Positions 25,500-34,356 of a stretch of 64,000 nt of DNA are shown here, one piece after another. Source of the stretch: Pseudomonas sp. CFII64. Lineage in GTDB: Bacteria; Pseudomonadota; Gammaproteobacteria; Pseudomonadales; Pseudomonadaceae. Made by a program: the position numbers and the translations under genes. The stretch spans positions 408,850 to 472,849 of the forward strand of contig NZ_ATLO01000042.1 in assembly GCF_000416235.1 (NCBI RefSeq), given 5' to 3'. The stretch's first letter is position 1. Every line of letters begins with the position of its first letter. A model generated the notes under the pieces. The model was not told the origin of the DNA and did not search any database. It saw nothing but the letters and a program-made list of their open reading frames with translations.

Positions 25500-26090
25500 A
25501 TGAGTTTCGAAATTCGCAAAATCGTTAGCTACGCCGAGGAAACCTTCATCGAAGGCGGTAAAGCCACCGACAAACCGGTGACCATGATCGGCCTCGCCGT
25601 GGTGATCAAAAACCCGTGGCTGGGCCGTGGTTTCGTCGAAGACCTGAAACCGGAAATCCGCGCCAATTGCTCGCACCTGGGTGAATTGATGGTCCAGCGT
25701 CTAACCGATGCCATCGGCGGTGCCGACAAAATCGAGGCCTACGGCAAAGCAGCAGTGGTCGGTGCCGATGGCGAGATCGAGCACGCTTCGGCAGTGATCC
25801 ACACCCTGCGTTTCGGCAATCATTACCGCGAAGCGGTCAAGGCCAAGAGCTACCTGAGCTTCACCAACAAACGCGGCGGCCCCGGCACTTCGATTCAGAT
25901 CCCGATGATGCACAAGGATGACGAAGGTTTGCGCTCGCACTACATCACCCTGGAAATGAAGATCGAAGACGCGCCACGCGCCGATGAAATCGTCGTGGTC
26001 CTCGGGGCTGCCAATGGCGGGCGTCTGCATCCACGGATCGGCAATCGCTACATCGATCTTGAAGACCTGGCCGCCGAGAAAGCCCAGTAA
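25500..26090 (+). CDS. DUF1185 'amino acid synthesis' family protein
   Basis: The start at 25500 gives 196 residues beginning MSFEIRKIVSYAEETFIEGG, typical of DUF1185, whose common label 'amino acid synthesis' has no firm biochemical basis that I know of. No signal or membrane segment is seen. It is the first gene of a four-gene unit (this gene, hydrolase, aldehyde dehydrogenase, flavin reductase) directly after operator site 1. Its place among catabolic enzymes suggests a binding or isomerising role in the same pathway, which is inference. Confidence 0.8.
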   Translation: MSFEIRKIVSYAEETFIEGGKATDKPVTMIGLAVVIKNPWLGRGFVEDLKPEIRANCSHLGELMVQRLTDAIGGADKIEAYGKAAVVGADGEIEHASAVIHTLRFGNHYREAVKAKSYLSFTNKRGGPGTSIQIPMMHKDDEGLRSHYITLEMKIEDAPRADEIVVVLGAANGGRLHPRIGNRYIDLEDLAAEKAQ

Positions 26091-26113
26091 GACTCATAGT
26101 GCAGGAGCGATCC

Positions 26114-26944
26114 ATGATTCGGCTCACCGCTGAGCGCACCCCCGCCGGCACCAGTTACCTGGCGACCGGCCAAGGCCATCCCGTGGTGTTGATCCACGGC
26201 GTTGGTTTGAACAAAGAGATGTGGGGCGGCCAGGTCGTAGGTCTGGCTCCGCACTATCGGGTCATCGCGTACGACATGCTCGGCCATGGCGCCAGCCCGC
26301 GCCCGGCCGCCGACACGCAATTGCGTGGTTACGCCGAACAACTGGAGGAACTGCTCGACCATCTGGGCCTGGCGCAGGCCACGGTCATCGGTTTCTCCAT
26401 GGGCGGGCTGGTCGCGCGGGCTTTCGCGCTGCACTTCCCGCCGCGCATTGCCGGCATGGTGATTCTCAACAGCGTGTTCAATCGCTCTGCCGAGCAACGT
26501 GCCGGCGTCATTGCCCGCACCAGCCAGGCCGCCGAGCACGGGCCGGACGCCAACGCAGCCGAAGCTTTATCGCGCTGGTTCAGCCGTGAATATCAGGCGG
26601 CCAACCCGGCGCAGATCGCTGCGATCCGCCAGGTATTGGCTGACAACGACCCGCAAGGCTATCTGACGACGTACACCTTGTTCGCGACCCAGGACATGTA
26701 CCGCGCCGATGACCTGGCCAGTATTCAAGTGCCGACCCTGATCGCCACTGGCGAACTGGACCCCGGCTCCACCCCGGAAATGGCGCGGCAACTGGCCTCG
26801 CATATTCCCGGTGCACAAGTGGCGATACTCCCCGAACAGCGGCATATGATGCCGGTGGAGTCGCCGCGACTGGTCAACCAGGTATTGCTGGAGTTTCTGA
26901 CCAAGGCTGACGTAAACAATCAGGCAAAGGGGATCGTTGCATGA
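26114..26944 (+). CDS. Alpha/beta hydrolase (RutD/PcaD-like)
   Basis: The start at 26114, after AGGAG, gives 276 residues. The oxyanion region LIHGVGLNKEMW, nucleophile elbow GFSMGG (Ser95), the acid near residue 217 (TGELDPGS) and His near 246 (QRHMMP) are all present, so unlike rutD this one keeps a full catalytic triad. It resembles enol-lactone and C-C bond hydrolases. Its stop overlaps the aldehyde dehydrogenase start (ATGA), so the two are translationally coupled. Likely cytoplasmic ring- or amide-hydrolysis step. Confidence 0.85.
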   Translation: MIRLTAERTPAGTSYLATGQGHPVVLIHGVGLNKEMWGGQVVGLAPHYRVIAYDMLGHGASPRPAADTQLRGYAEQLEELLDHLGLAQATVIGFSMGGLVARAFALHFPPRIAGMVILNSVFNRSAEQRAGVIARTSQAAEHGPDANAAEALSRWFSREYQAANPAQIAAIRQVLADNDPQGYLTTYTLFATQDMYRADDLASIQVPTLIATGELDPGSTPEMARQLASHIPGAQVAILPEQRHMMPVESPRLVNQVLLEFLTKADVNNQAKGIVA

Positions 26945-28422
26945 CGCTCGCGCGCTTTCAGATGTGTATTGATGGGCAATGGGTCGACGCCCTCTCCGGC
27001 AAGACTTTCCAGAGCCTCAACCCGGCGCTGGCCCAACCCTGGGCCGAGTTGCCCGACGCCGACGAGGCAGATGTGGACCGTGCCGTGCAGGCCGCGCAGC
27101 GGGCGTTCGAAAATCCGGCCTGGCGCAAACTGACCGCCACGGCGCGGGGCAAATTGCTGCGCCGCCTCGGCGACCTGATCGCTGAAAACAAGGAACAACT
27201 GGCTCAGCTGGAAAGTCGTGACAACGGCAAGCTGATCCGTGAAACCCGAGGCCAGGTCAGCTATCTGCCCGAATTTTTCCACTACACCGCAGGCCTGGCG
27301 GACAAGCTCGAAGGCGGCACCCTGCCGCTGGACAAGCCCGACCTGTTCGCCTACACAGTGCATGAACCCATGGGCGTGGTGGCCGGGATCATTCCCTGGA
27401 ACAGTCCGCTCTATCTGACCGCCATCAAGCTCGCGCCCGCGCTGGCCGCCGGCAATACCATCGTCCTCAAGCCTTCGGAACATGCTTCGGCAACCGTGCT
27501 GGAACTGGCGCGCCTGGCCCTTGAGGCGGGTATTCCGCCCGGCGTGGTCAACGTCGTCACCGGGTACGGTCCGAGCACCGGCGCAGCCCTGACCCGGCAC
27601 CCGCTGGTACGCAAGATTGCTTTCACCGGTGGAGCGGCGACCGCCCGCCACGTGGTGCGCAGCAGTGCGGAGAACTTCGCGAAACTGTCCCTGGAACTGG
27701 GCGGTAAATCACCCAACATCATTTTTGCCGACGCCGATCTGGACAGCGCCATCAATGGCGCGATTGCCGGCATCTACGCCGCGTCCGGGCAGAGCTGCGT
27801 GTCCGGCTCGCGATTGCTGGTGCAAGACGAAATCTATGACGAGTTCGTTGAACGCCTGGTGGCGCGCGCCCAACGTATCCGCATCGGCAATCCTCAGGAA
27901 GACGCCAGCGAAATGGGGCCGATGGCTACCGCGCAACAACTGGCGGTGGTCGAAGGCCTGGTCGCCGATGCGCTGGCCGAAGGTGCGCGCCTGCGCACCG
28001 GCGGCAAGCGACCGCCAATGGACACCGAAGGTTGGTACTACGAGCCGACACTGTTCGAATGCGACCGCAACTCGATGAAGATCATGCAGGAAGAAGTGTT
28101 CGGGCCGGTGGCTTCGGTGATTCGCTTCAAGGACGAAGCCGAAGCGCTGGCGATCGCCAATGACTCGCAGTTCGGCCTGGCGGCAGGCATCTGGACCCGC
28201 GACCTGGGCCGCGCCCATCGCCTGGCCCGGGATGTCCGCTCCGGAATCATCTGGGTGAACACCTATCGCGCGGTGTCAGCCATGGCCCCTATCGGCGGCT
28301 TCAAGAACAGCGGCTACGGTCGTGAAAGCGGCATCGATTCGGTGCTGGCCTATACCGAACTGAAAACGGTATGGATCAACCTGTCGGCAGAACCCATGCC
28401 CGATCCGTTTGTGATGCGTTGA
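26941..28422 (+). CDS. NAD(P)-dependent aldehyde dehydrogenase
   Basis: The 493-residue protein shows all aldehyde dehydrogenase signatures: PWNSPL near 152, LELGGKSPNI with Glu252, and SGQSCVSGSRLL with catalytic Cys286. The closest groups are betaine/aminobutyraldehyde and hydroxymuconic semialdehyde dehydrogenases. It would oxidise the aldehyde released by the upstream hydrolase or by the flavin monooxygenase. It is the third gene of the unit led by operator site 1. Confidence 0.92.
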   Translation: MTLARFQMCIDGQWVDALSGKTFQSLNPALAQPWAELPDADEADVDRAVQAAQRAFENPAWRKLTATARGKLLRRLGDLIAENKEQLAQLESRDNGKLIRETRGQVSYLPEFFHYTAGLADKLEGGTLPLDKPDLFAYTVHEPMGVVAGIIPWNSPLYLTAIKLAPALAAGNTIVLKPSEHASATVLELARLALEAGIPPGVVNVVTGYGPSTGAALTRHPLVRKIAFTGGAATARHVVRSSAENFAKLSLELGGKSPNIIFADADLDSAINGAIAGIYAASGQSCVSGSRLLVQDEIYDEFVERLVARAQRIRIGNPQEDASEMGPMATAQQLAVVEGLVADALAEGARLRTGGKRPPMDTEGWYYEPTLFECDRNSMKIMQEEVFGPVASVIRFKDEAEALAIANDSQFGLAAGIWTRDLGRAHRLARDVRSGIIWVNTYRAVSAMAPIGGFKNSGYGRESGIDSVLAYTELKTVWINLSAEPMPDPFVMR

Positions 28423-28433
28423 GAGAACCAAAT

Positions 28434-28458
28434 GCCGTAGGAGCGAACTCCCTACGGA
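28434..28458. repeat. Short palindrome before the first flavin reductase
   Basis: CCGTAGG (28435-28441) and CCTACGG (28451-28457) flank AGCGAACTC, a short hairpin related to the REP-like families. It could stabilise the upstream mRNA or weaken expression of the downstream gene. Confidence 0.5.
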
Positions 28459-28494
28459 GAAATGCTTCACTTCAGTTTTATGAGAGGCCCTGAA

Positions 28495-28980
28495 ATGATC
28501 GAACCTGGTATTTACAAAGAAGTCATGGGCTCGTTTCCGTCCGGCGTCACGGTGGTCACCACCCTGGATGCCGAAGGCGGGATCGTCGGTATCACCGCCA
28601 GCGCCTTCAGTGCGCTGTCCATCGACCCGGCACTGGTCCTGTTCTGTCCCAACTATGCTTCGGACACCTACCCGATCCTGCGCGACAGCAAACAATTCGC
28701 GATTCACCTGCTGTCCGCCGACCAGACGGCCGAGGCCTATGCGTTCGCCAGCAAAGGCAAGGAGAAGGCCAAGGGTATCGAATGGCATTTGAGCGAACTG
28801 GGTAATCCGCTGCTGGGCAAGGCGACGGCGATCATCGAATGCGAGCTGTGGCGTGAATACGATGGCGGCGATCACGCGATCATTGTCGGCGCGGTGCGCA
28901 ATCTGATCCTGCCGGAAAACCCGCTCACACCGATGATTTATCACCGGGGCAAGCTGGGTCCGTTGCCAGTTCTGGTCTGA
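28495..28980 (+). CDS. Flavin reductase, paralogue 1
   Basis: The start at 28495 gives 161 residues (MIEPGIYKEVMGSFPSGV). The FMN-binding split-barrel motifs SFPSGVTVVTTL, GITASAFSALS and the final GPLPVLV region match small flavin reductases that serve two-component monooxygenases. It aligns without gaps to the reductase at 36492 and shares roughly two thirds of its residues. It should supply reduced FMN/FAD to the LLM monooxygenase at 37049 or an oxygenase elsewhere. Confidence 0.9.
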   Translation: MIEPGIYKEVMGSFPSGVTVVTTLDAEGGIVGITASAFSALSIDPALVLFCPNYASDTYPILRDSKQFAIHLLSADQTAEAYAFASKGKEKAKGIEWHLSELGNPLLGKATAIIECELWREYDGGDHAIIVGAVRNLILPENPLTPMIYHRGKLGPLPVLV

Positions 28981-29176
28981 CCGGCATGGGTCGTACAATC
29001 AAGTCCGGTCCGGTTGCAGTCAGCGTGTCGCATGCAGGAGCCTGCGTGATAAACTCGCCGCTGTTTTTTGCTGTGCCGCCGGCGAGATTCGCCGATTCGC
29101 GGCCATGCACCGGACTTGCAGAGCGTAACGGCTCTTTTCGCTTCACCCATGACAGTCACAATCAGAGCGGGACTCC

Positions 29177-29929
29177 ATGAAACGCCTTCCACTCGACGAC
29201 AGCTTCAAGGTCAATCGCAACCCTATTACCCTGCGCGAAATCGTGCTGGACAAGCTGCGTAGCGCCATCATGAATTTCCAGCTGCTGCCCGGCGATCGCC
29301 TGGTGGAGCGCGATCTGTGCGAGCGTCTGGGCGTGAGTCGCACTTCGGTTCGCGAAGCCCTGCGCCATCTGGAATCCGAGGGCCTGGTGGAGTTCGCCGA
29401 CGCCAAAGGGCCGCGCGTGGCAATCATCACCCTGGAAGATGCCTGCGATATCTACGAGCTGCGCTGTGTGCTCGAAGGCCTGATCGTGCAGCTGTTCACC
29501 CTGCGCGCCAAGGCCAGGAATATCCGGGCGCTGGAAAAAGCCCTCGAGGAAAACCGCAAGGCGCTCAACGAGGGTGAGCTGCAACAGGTCATCGACTCGG
29601 TGCAGAGCTTCTACGACGTGCTCCTCGAAGGTTCGGGCAACCATGTCGCCGCCACTCAGTTGCGCCAGTTGCAGGCCCGCATCAGCTATCTGCGGGCGAC
29701 CTCCGTGTCCCAGGAAAACCGTCGCAGCGCCAGTAACGAAGAGATGGAGCGCATCGTTGCGGCCATCAAGAGCGGTGATCCGCTGGCCGCGCACCAGGCG
29801 TCGGTGGATCACGTGCGCAGCGCCGCCAAAGTGGCCCTGGATTACCTCAAGCTCAAACAGAACGATGGCAGCAAGGTTCGTGAAATCGTCGAGCCAGTGG
29901 CACTCAAAGAACCGCGCATAGGCCGCTGA
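29177..29929 (+). CDS. GntR family regulator, FCD subfamily
   Basis: The 250-residue protein has a GntR winged helix at ~15-80 (LREIVLDKLRSAIMNFQLLPG, VSRTSVREALRHLESEGLV) and an all-helical FCD effector domain at ~90-230. FCD regulators bind short palindromes of the GGTATACC kind and are released by metabolites of the pathway they control. It is flanked by the proposed regulon but has no copy of the operator in its own 196-base leader. It is the best candidate for the protein that reads the four operators. Confidence 0.92.
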   Translation: MKRLPLDDSFKVNRNPITLREIVLDKLRSAIMNFQLLPGDRLVERDLCERLGVSRTSVREALRHLESEGLVEFADAKGPRVAIITLEDACDIYELRCVLEGLIVQLFTLRAKARNIRALEKALEENRKALNEGELQQVIDSVQSFYDVLLEGSGNHVAATQLRQLQARISYLRATSVSQENRRSASNEEMERIVAAIKSGDPLAAHQASVDHVRSAAKVALDYLKLKQNDGSKVREIVEPVALKEPRIGR

Positions 29930-29930
29930 C

Positions 29931-30494
29931 ATGGTCGCCCCGCGCTTCTGTCCGCAATGTGGTGGCGCTGACCTCGCTCAGCGCATTCCCGCAGGTGACA
30001 CACACCCGCGATTGATCTGCGGCAGTTGCGCTTACGTTCATTACGTCAATCCCAAGATCATTGCCGGCTGCATCATCGAGCGCGACGGCAAGTACCTGTT
30101 GTGTCAGCGCGCCATACCGCCGCGTCCCGGCACCTGGACGCTGCCGGCGGGTTTCATGGAGAGCGGCGAGACCACCGAACAGGCCGCACTGCGTGAAGTC
30201 TGGGAAGAAACCGGGGTGCGCGCCGAAATCGTTTCGCCCTACTCGATCTTCAGCGTGCCGCGCATCAGCGAGGTGTACATCGTATTCCGCGCCCTGGCCC
30301 TTGAGATCACCGGACAGTTCGGCCCGGAAACCCTCGCCTGCCAGTTCTTCGCTCCCGAAGACATTCCGTGGGACAGCATCTATTACCCGGCAATCCGGCA
30401 GATCCTCGAGCGCTACATCGAAGAACGCCGGACCGGTTCATACGGGATCTACGTTGGCAACGACGATACCGGCAAGGTGCATTTCATTCGCTAG
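29931..30494 (+). CDS. NUDIX hydrolase with zinc ribbon
   Basis: The 187-residue protein starts with a four-Cys zinc ribbon (Cys7, Cys10, Cys30, Cys33) and then a complete Nudix box at 74-96 (G-x5-E-x7-REVWEETGV). This is the NudC/ADP-ribose-type arrangement, so hydrolysis of a nucleoside diphosphate derivative such as NADH or FAD is likely. It begins 1 base after the GntR stop. It may be a general house-cleaning gene, though FAD hydrolysis would fit the flavin theme of its surroundings. Confidence 0.88.
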   Translation: MVAPRFCPQCGGADLAQRIPAGDTHPRLICGSCAYVHYVNPKIIAGCIIERDGKYLLCQRAIPPRPGTWTLPAGFMESGETTEQAALREVWEETGVRAEIVSPYSIFSVPRISEVYIVFRALALEITGQFGPETLACQFFAPEDIPWDSIYYPAIRQILERYIEERRTGSYGIYVGNDDTGKVHFIR

Positions 30495-30529
30495 CGCCAG
30501 ATTCCTGTGGGAGCCGCTACCACGTCCTC

Positions 30530-30817
30530 TCAAACCCCTTCCACAATCACAATCTCGGCCGTCGACGCGCCTTGGCGATAACTCAGTGCATCCTGATACT
30601 GCGCCGAGCGGTAGCAGGCCAGTGCCTGTTCATACGAATCAAATTCGATCACCACGGTGCGCTGCGTAGCCGTCTTGCCTTCCACGGCCTCGCTACGCCC
30701 TCCCCTGGCCAGAAACCTGCCGCCATACAGCGTGAACGCAGCCGGGGCGCGTTGTGTATAACCGGAATATTGCTCCGGATCGGTCACGTCCACCTGCGCA
30801 ATCCAGTAACCCTTCAT
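30530..30817 (-). CDS. DUF1330 family protein
   Basis: The start at 30817 gives 95 residues (MKGYWIAQVDVTDPEQYSGY); an ATG 12 bases upstream is also possible. The sequence is a DUF1330 dimeric alpha-beta barrel, related to ABM and EthD folds (RTVVIEFDSYEQALACYRSA region). Members are small, without a settled function, and often sit with oxygenase or catabolic genes. It is divergent from the ribBX-like gene, with operator site 2 between them, so it belongs to the proposed regulon. Confidence 0.85.
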   Translation of the reverse strand: MKGYWIAQVDVTDPEQYSGYTQRAPAAFTLYGGRFLARGGRSEAVEGKTATQRTVVIEFDSYEQALACYRSAQYQDALSYRQGASTAEIVIVEGV

Positions 30818-30868
30818 CTTCACCTCCACCCGTTGAAAAATATCTGTCGCTTATGATTTAACTGTCTT

Positions 30869-30880
30869 ATGGTATACCAC
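30869..30880. promoter_or_regulatory. GntR-type operator, site 2
   Basis: ATGGTATACCAC keeps the core TGGTATACCA and differs from site 1 at one outer base. It sits in the divergent gap between the DUF1330 gene and the ribBX-like gene, 33 bases from the latter, so one site could serve both directions. Confidence 0.75.
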
Positions 30881-30913
30881 AAATAAACAACGATACGACA
30901 GCCGGAGCCCGCC

Positions 30914-32023
30914 ATGCCCTTCAACCGAATCGAAGAAATCATAGAGGATTACCGTCAGGGCAAGATGGTCCTGCTGGTGGATGACGAAGACCGGGAAAAC
31001 GAAGGTGATCTGCTGCTCGCGGCGGACTGTTGCGATGCCCAGGCGATCAGCTTCATGGCCCGCGAGGCACGGGGCCTGATCTGCCTGACCCTGACCGACG
31101 AGCATTGCCAGCGTCTGGGCCTGGAACAAATGGTGCCCAGCAATGGCAGCGTGTTCGCCACGGCCTTCACGGTATCCATCGAAGCGGCCAGCGGGGTCAG
31201 CACCGGTATTTCCGCTGCTGACCGGGCCCGGACGGTTGCCGCTGCGGTAGCCAGTGGCGCCTGTGCCGAGGATCTGGTGCAACCGGGCCATATCTTCCCG
31301 CTGCGCGCCCGGGAAGGTGGCGTGCTGACCCGCGCCGGCCATACCGAAGCCGGTTGCGACCTGGCGCGGCTGGCCGGTTTCACACCCGCCTCGGTGATTG
31401 TCGAGGTCATGAATGACGACGGCACCATGGCCCGACGCCCGGATCTGGAAACCTTCGCCGCCCGGCACGGCATCAAGATCGGCACCATCGCCGACCTGAT
31501 TCACTACCGCTTGAGCACCGAGCACACCGTTCTGCGCATCGGCGAACGGGAATTGCCGACGGTACACGGCACCTTCCGTCTGATCAGTTACGAGGATCGC
31601 ATAGAAGGCGGCGTCCACATGGCAATGGTCATGGGCGATATCAAGCGCGAAACGCCGACGCTGGTGCGGGTCCACGTCATCGATCCGCTGCGGGATCTGG
31701 TGGGTGCCGAATACACCGGACCGAGTAACTGGACGCTGTGGGCCGCTCTGCAAAAGGTCGCAGAGGTGGGCACTGGCGTCGTGGTGGTGCTGGCCAATCA
31801 CGAGTCATCCCAGGCGCTGCTCGAACGCATCCCGCAATTGACCCAGGCGCCTCGGCAGTTCAGCCGCTCGCAGTCGCGGATTTATTCGGAAGTCGGCACC
31901 GGGGCGCAAATCCTGCAAGACATTGGCGTCGGCAAACTGCGGCACATGGGTGCCCCGCTGAAATACGCAGGCTTGACTGGCTACGATCTGGAAGTGGTGG
32001 AGACCCTGTCTTTCTCGGGATGA
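30914..32023 (+). CDS. ribBX: RibBX-like protein: DHBP synthase fused to a GTP cyclohydrolase II-like domain without Zn cysteines
   Basis: The 369-residue protein has an intact 3,4-dihydroxy-2-butanone 4-phosphate synthase half (DDEDRENEGDL at 23-33, RAGHTEAG at 140-147). The second half aligns to GTP cyclohydrolase II, but the zinc motif CLTGD..SxRCDCG is absent (VIDPLRDLVGAEYTGP instead), so that activity should be lost, as in described RibBX proteins. It makes a riboflavin precursor from ribulose 5-phosphate. Its regulation by operator site 2 suggests flavin supply for the neighbouring flavin enzymes. Confidence 0.85.
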   Translation: MPFNRIEEIIEDYRQGKMVLLVDDEDRENEGDLLLAADCCDAQAISFMAREARGLICLTLTDEHCQRLGLEQMVPSNGSVFATAFTVSIEAASGVSTGISAADRARTVAAAVASGACAEDLVQPGHIFPLRAREGGVLTRAGHTEAGCDLARLAGFTPASVIVEVMNDDGTMARRPDLETFAARHGIKIGTIADLIHYRLSTEHTVLRIGERELPTVHGTFRLISYEDRIEGGVHMAMVMGDIKRETPTLVRVHVIDPLRDLVGAEYTGPSNWTLWAALQKVAEVGTGVVVVLANHESSQALLERIPQLTQAPRQFSRSQSRIYSEVGTGAQILQDIGVGKLRHMGAPLKYAGLTGYDLEVVETLSFSG

Positions 32024-32383
32024 AGGCCGCTAAAAACAGGTTTTTTTCAGGTATTTTTTTGTTTTTCAGGCTGTTTTTCAAGCCGCCGGCAACACGCTGA
32101 AAGCCCTGCCACAAGGGCGTTTTACCCAATATACAAAGGGGCTAAAGGCAATCACGGCGCACAATTTCAGTGATCTTGACGGCTAAACCCTTGCAGAAAG
32201 TTTGGAATACCATAATATGATATTCCGTAGACCGAAAGAACAGTCAGGCGCGCTCCAGCACCGGAGACAGCACAAACAACAGCCCCTGACACGGTCGCCC
32301 GTACCAAGGCCCAATGGACCTACTGCTCCCGATAAGCGGGCAACAACAGCCCGCTCAAAACACAACAAATGAGGGCGTACAAA
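32024..32383. other. Long leader of the ABC transporter operon
   Basis: The first part (32039-32083) is made of T-tracts repeated with the phrase TTTTTCAGG, which may end the ribBX transcript. Operator site 3 follows at 32203. The 170 bases between the site and the substrate-binding gene hold no gene I can support. Confidence 0.5.
32203..32226. promoter_or_regulatory. GntR-type operator, site 3 (variant)
   Basis: TGGAATACCA differs from the core TGGTATACCA by one base. It is part of a longer imperfect dyad, GGAATACCATA..TATGATATTCC (32204-32226), with three mismatched positions. TTGCAG lies at 32191. The ABC importer genes begin 157 bases downstream. Confidence 0.6.
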
Positions 32384-33409
32384 ATGGTGTTGAGTAAACG
32401 TGCAATTGCAGTCCTGACGGCCGGCGTGTTGTCCGTATCAGGCGTCGCGGCGATGGCCGCCGACAGCATGAACTTCGTCAGCTGGGGCGGTTCGACTCAG
32501 GACGCCCAGAAGCAGGCCTGGGCGACGCCTTTCAGCAAATCCAGCGGCATTGCGGTGGTGCAGGACGGGCCGACCGACTACGGCAAACTCAAGGCGATGG
32601 TTGAAAGCGGCAATGTGCAGTGGGACGTCGTGGACGTCGAGGCGGACTTTGCCCTGCGCGCCGCCAGCGAAGGCTTGCTGGAACCGCTGGACTTCAACGT
32701 CATCAAGAAGGATCGCCTCGACCCGCGCTTCGTCTCCGAGAGCGGTGTGGGTTCGTTCTTCTTCTCCTTCGTGCTCGGCTACAACGAAGGCAAGACCGGC
32801 AAGAACAAGCCTGAAGACTGGGCCGCACTGTTCGACACCAAGACCTTCCCTGGCAAACGCGCGCTGTACAAATGGCCAAGCCCGGGCGTGCTGGAGCTGG
32901 CGCTGCTGGCCGATGGCGTTGCCGCCGACAAGCTTTATCCGCTGGATCTGGATCGCGCCTTCAAGAAACTCGACACCATCAAAAAAGACATCGTCTGGTG
33001 GGGCGGCGGCGCGCAATCCCAGCAACTGCTGGCTTCCGGTGAAGTCTCCATGGGCCAGTTCTGGAATGGCCGGGTCTTCGCCGTACAGCAGGACGGCGCG
33101 CCAGTGGGCGTGAGCTGGAAGCAGAATCTGGTCATGTCCGACTTCCTGGTGGTGCCAAAAGGCGCCAAGAACAAGGACGCAGCCATGAAGTTCATCGCCG
33201 AGGCCACTGCAGCCAAAGGCCAGGCCGACTTCTCCAACCTGACGGCCTATGCTCCGGTGAATCTGGACAGCGTGCAGCGTCTGGACTCGACCCTGGCGCC
33301 TAACCTGCCAACAGCGTACGCCAAGGACCAAATCACTCTCGACTTCGCGTACTGGGCCAAGAACGGTTCGGCCATCGCGACACGGTGGAACGAATGGCTG
33401 GTCAAATAA
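32384..33409 (+). CDS. ABC transporter substrate-binding protein (PotD/PotF-like)
   Basis: The start at 32384 follows GAGGGCG and gives 341 residues with a signal peptide (LSKRAIAVLTAGVLSVSGVAAMAAD). The mature part opens MNFVSWGGSTQDAQKQAW, typical of the polyamine/iron type-2 periplasmic binding proteins. It should bind the imported compound in the periplasm and hand it to the two permeases. Polyamine-like or other cationic nitrogen compounds are the family's usual ligands, but the binding residues do not allow a firm call. Confidence 0.88.
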   Translation: MVLSKRAIAVLTAGVLSVSGVAAMAADSMNFVSWGGSTQDAQKQAWATPFSKSSGIAVVQDGPTDYGKLKAMVESGNVQWDVVDVEADFALRAASEGLLEPLDFNVIKKDRLDPRFVSESGVGSFFFSFVLGYNEGKTGKNKPEDWAALFDTKTFPGKRALYKWPSPGVLELALLADGVAADKLYPLDLDRAFKKLDTIKKDIVWWGGGAQSQQLLASGEVSMGQFWNGRVFAVQQDGAPVGVSWKQNLVMSDFLVVPKGAKNKDAAMKFIAEATAAKGQADFSNLTAYAPVNLDSVQRLDSTLAPNLPTAYAKDQITLDFAYWAKNGSAIATRWNEWLVK

Positions 33410-34350
33410 AAATGACGGCCGGCACGGCCCGTCAATCCAACCCTGCCGGTGGTGCTTCCAGCACCGCCGGCGCGGTACCCAACCACGTCGTGGCAGCGAA
33501 GCAATCAGTTTCCTTGTCACAACGCTGGCGCGGCAGCCGCAATCTGCTCCCGGCCCTGATCTTTCTGGGCCTGTTCTTCTTCGCGCCACTGATCGGGCTA
33601 TTGCTTCGCGGCGTGCTGGAGCCGACACCTGGCCTGGGCAACTACGAACAACTGTTCGCCAACTCTGCCTATTCCCGGGTGTTGTTCAATACGTTCTCGG
33701 TGGCCGGACTGGTCACGTTGTTCAGCCTGCTGCTGGGTTTCCCGCTGGCCTGGGCAATCACGCTGGTGCCACGCGGTTGGGGCCGCTGGATGTTGAACAT
33801 CGTGTTGCTGTCGATGTGGACCAGTCTGCTGGCGCGCACTTATTCCTGGCTGGTGCTGCTGCAAGCTTCCGGGGTGATCAACAAAGCGTTGATGGCCATG
33901 GGGGTAATCGATCAGCCGCTGGAAATGGTGCATAACCTGACCGGCGTGGTGATCGGCATGAGTTACATCATGATTCCGTTCATCGTGCTGCCGTTGCAGG
34001 CCACCATGCAGGCCATTGATCCGATGGTGCTGCAGGCCGGTTCGATCTGCGGCGCGAGTCCCTGGACCAACTTCTTCAAGGTGTTTTTGCCACTGTGTCG
34101 GCCGGGGCTGTTTTCCGGCGGGCTGATGGTCTTCGTCATGTCGCTGGGTTATTACGTGACCCCGGCATTGCTGGGCGGCGCGCAGGACATGATGCTGCCG
34201 GAGTTCATCGTGCAGCAGGTGCAATCGTTCCTCAACTGGGGTCTGGCCAGCGCCGCTGCGGCATTGCTGATCGTGATCACCCTGGTGCTGTTTTACTTCT
34301 ACCTGAAGCTCCAGCCGGAATCCCCGGTCGCCGCCAGCAACGCGAGGTAA
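33394..34350 (+). CDS. ABC transporter permease (PotB/PotH-like)
   Basis: The ATG at 33394 follows GGTGGA and overlaps the binding-protein gene by 16 bases; ATG at 33412 is an alternative. The 318-residue protein has a hydrophilic N-terminal ~40 residues and then about six membrane helices, with the EAA-type loop (QAGSICGASPWTNFFKVFLPL) that contacts the ATPase. It forms the inner-membrane channel together with the next gene product. Confidence 0.87.
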   Translation: MAGQIKMTAGTARQSNPAGGASSTAGAVPNHVVAAKQSVSLSQRWRGSRNLLPALIFLGLFFFAPLIGLLLRGVLEPTPGLGNYEQLFANSAYSRVLFNTFSVAGLVTLFSLLLGFPLAWAITLVPRGWGRWMLNIVLLSMWTSLLARTYSWLVLLQASGVINKALMAMGVIDQPLEMVHNLTGVVIGMSYIMIPFIVLPLQATMQAIDPMVLQAGSICGASPWTNFFKVFLPLCRPGLFSGGLMVFVMSLGYYVTPALLGGAQDMMLPEFIVQQVQSFLNWGLASAAAALLIVITLVLFYFYLKLQPESPVAASNAR

Positions 34351-34356
34351 GCCGAC

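Noticed and set aside
32183..32368. 61-residue frame on the minus strand upstream of the ABC operon
   Set aside because: It overlaps operator site 3, is Cys/Gly-rich without a recognisable pattern, and has no ribosome site.
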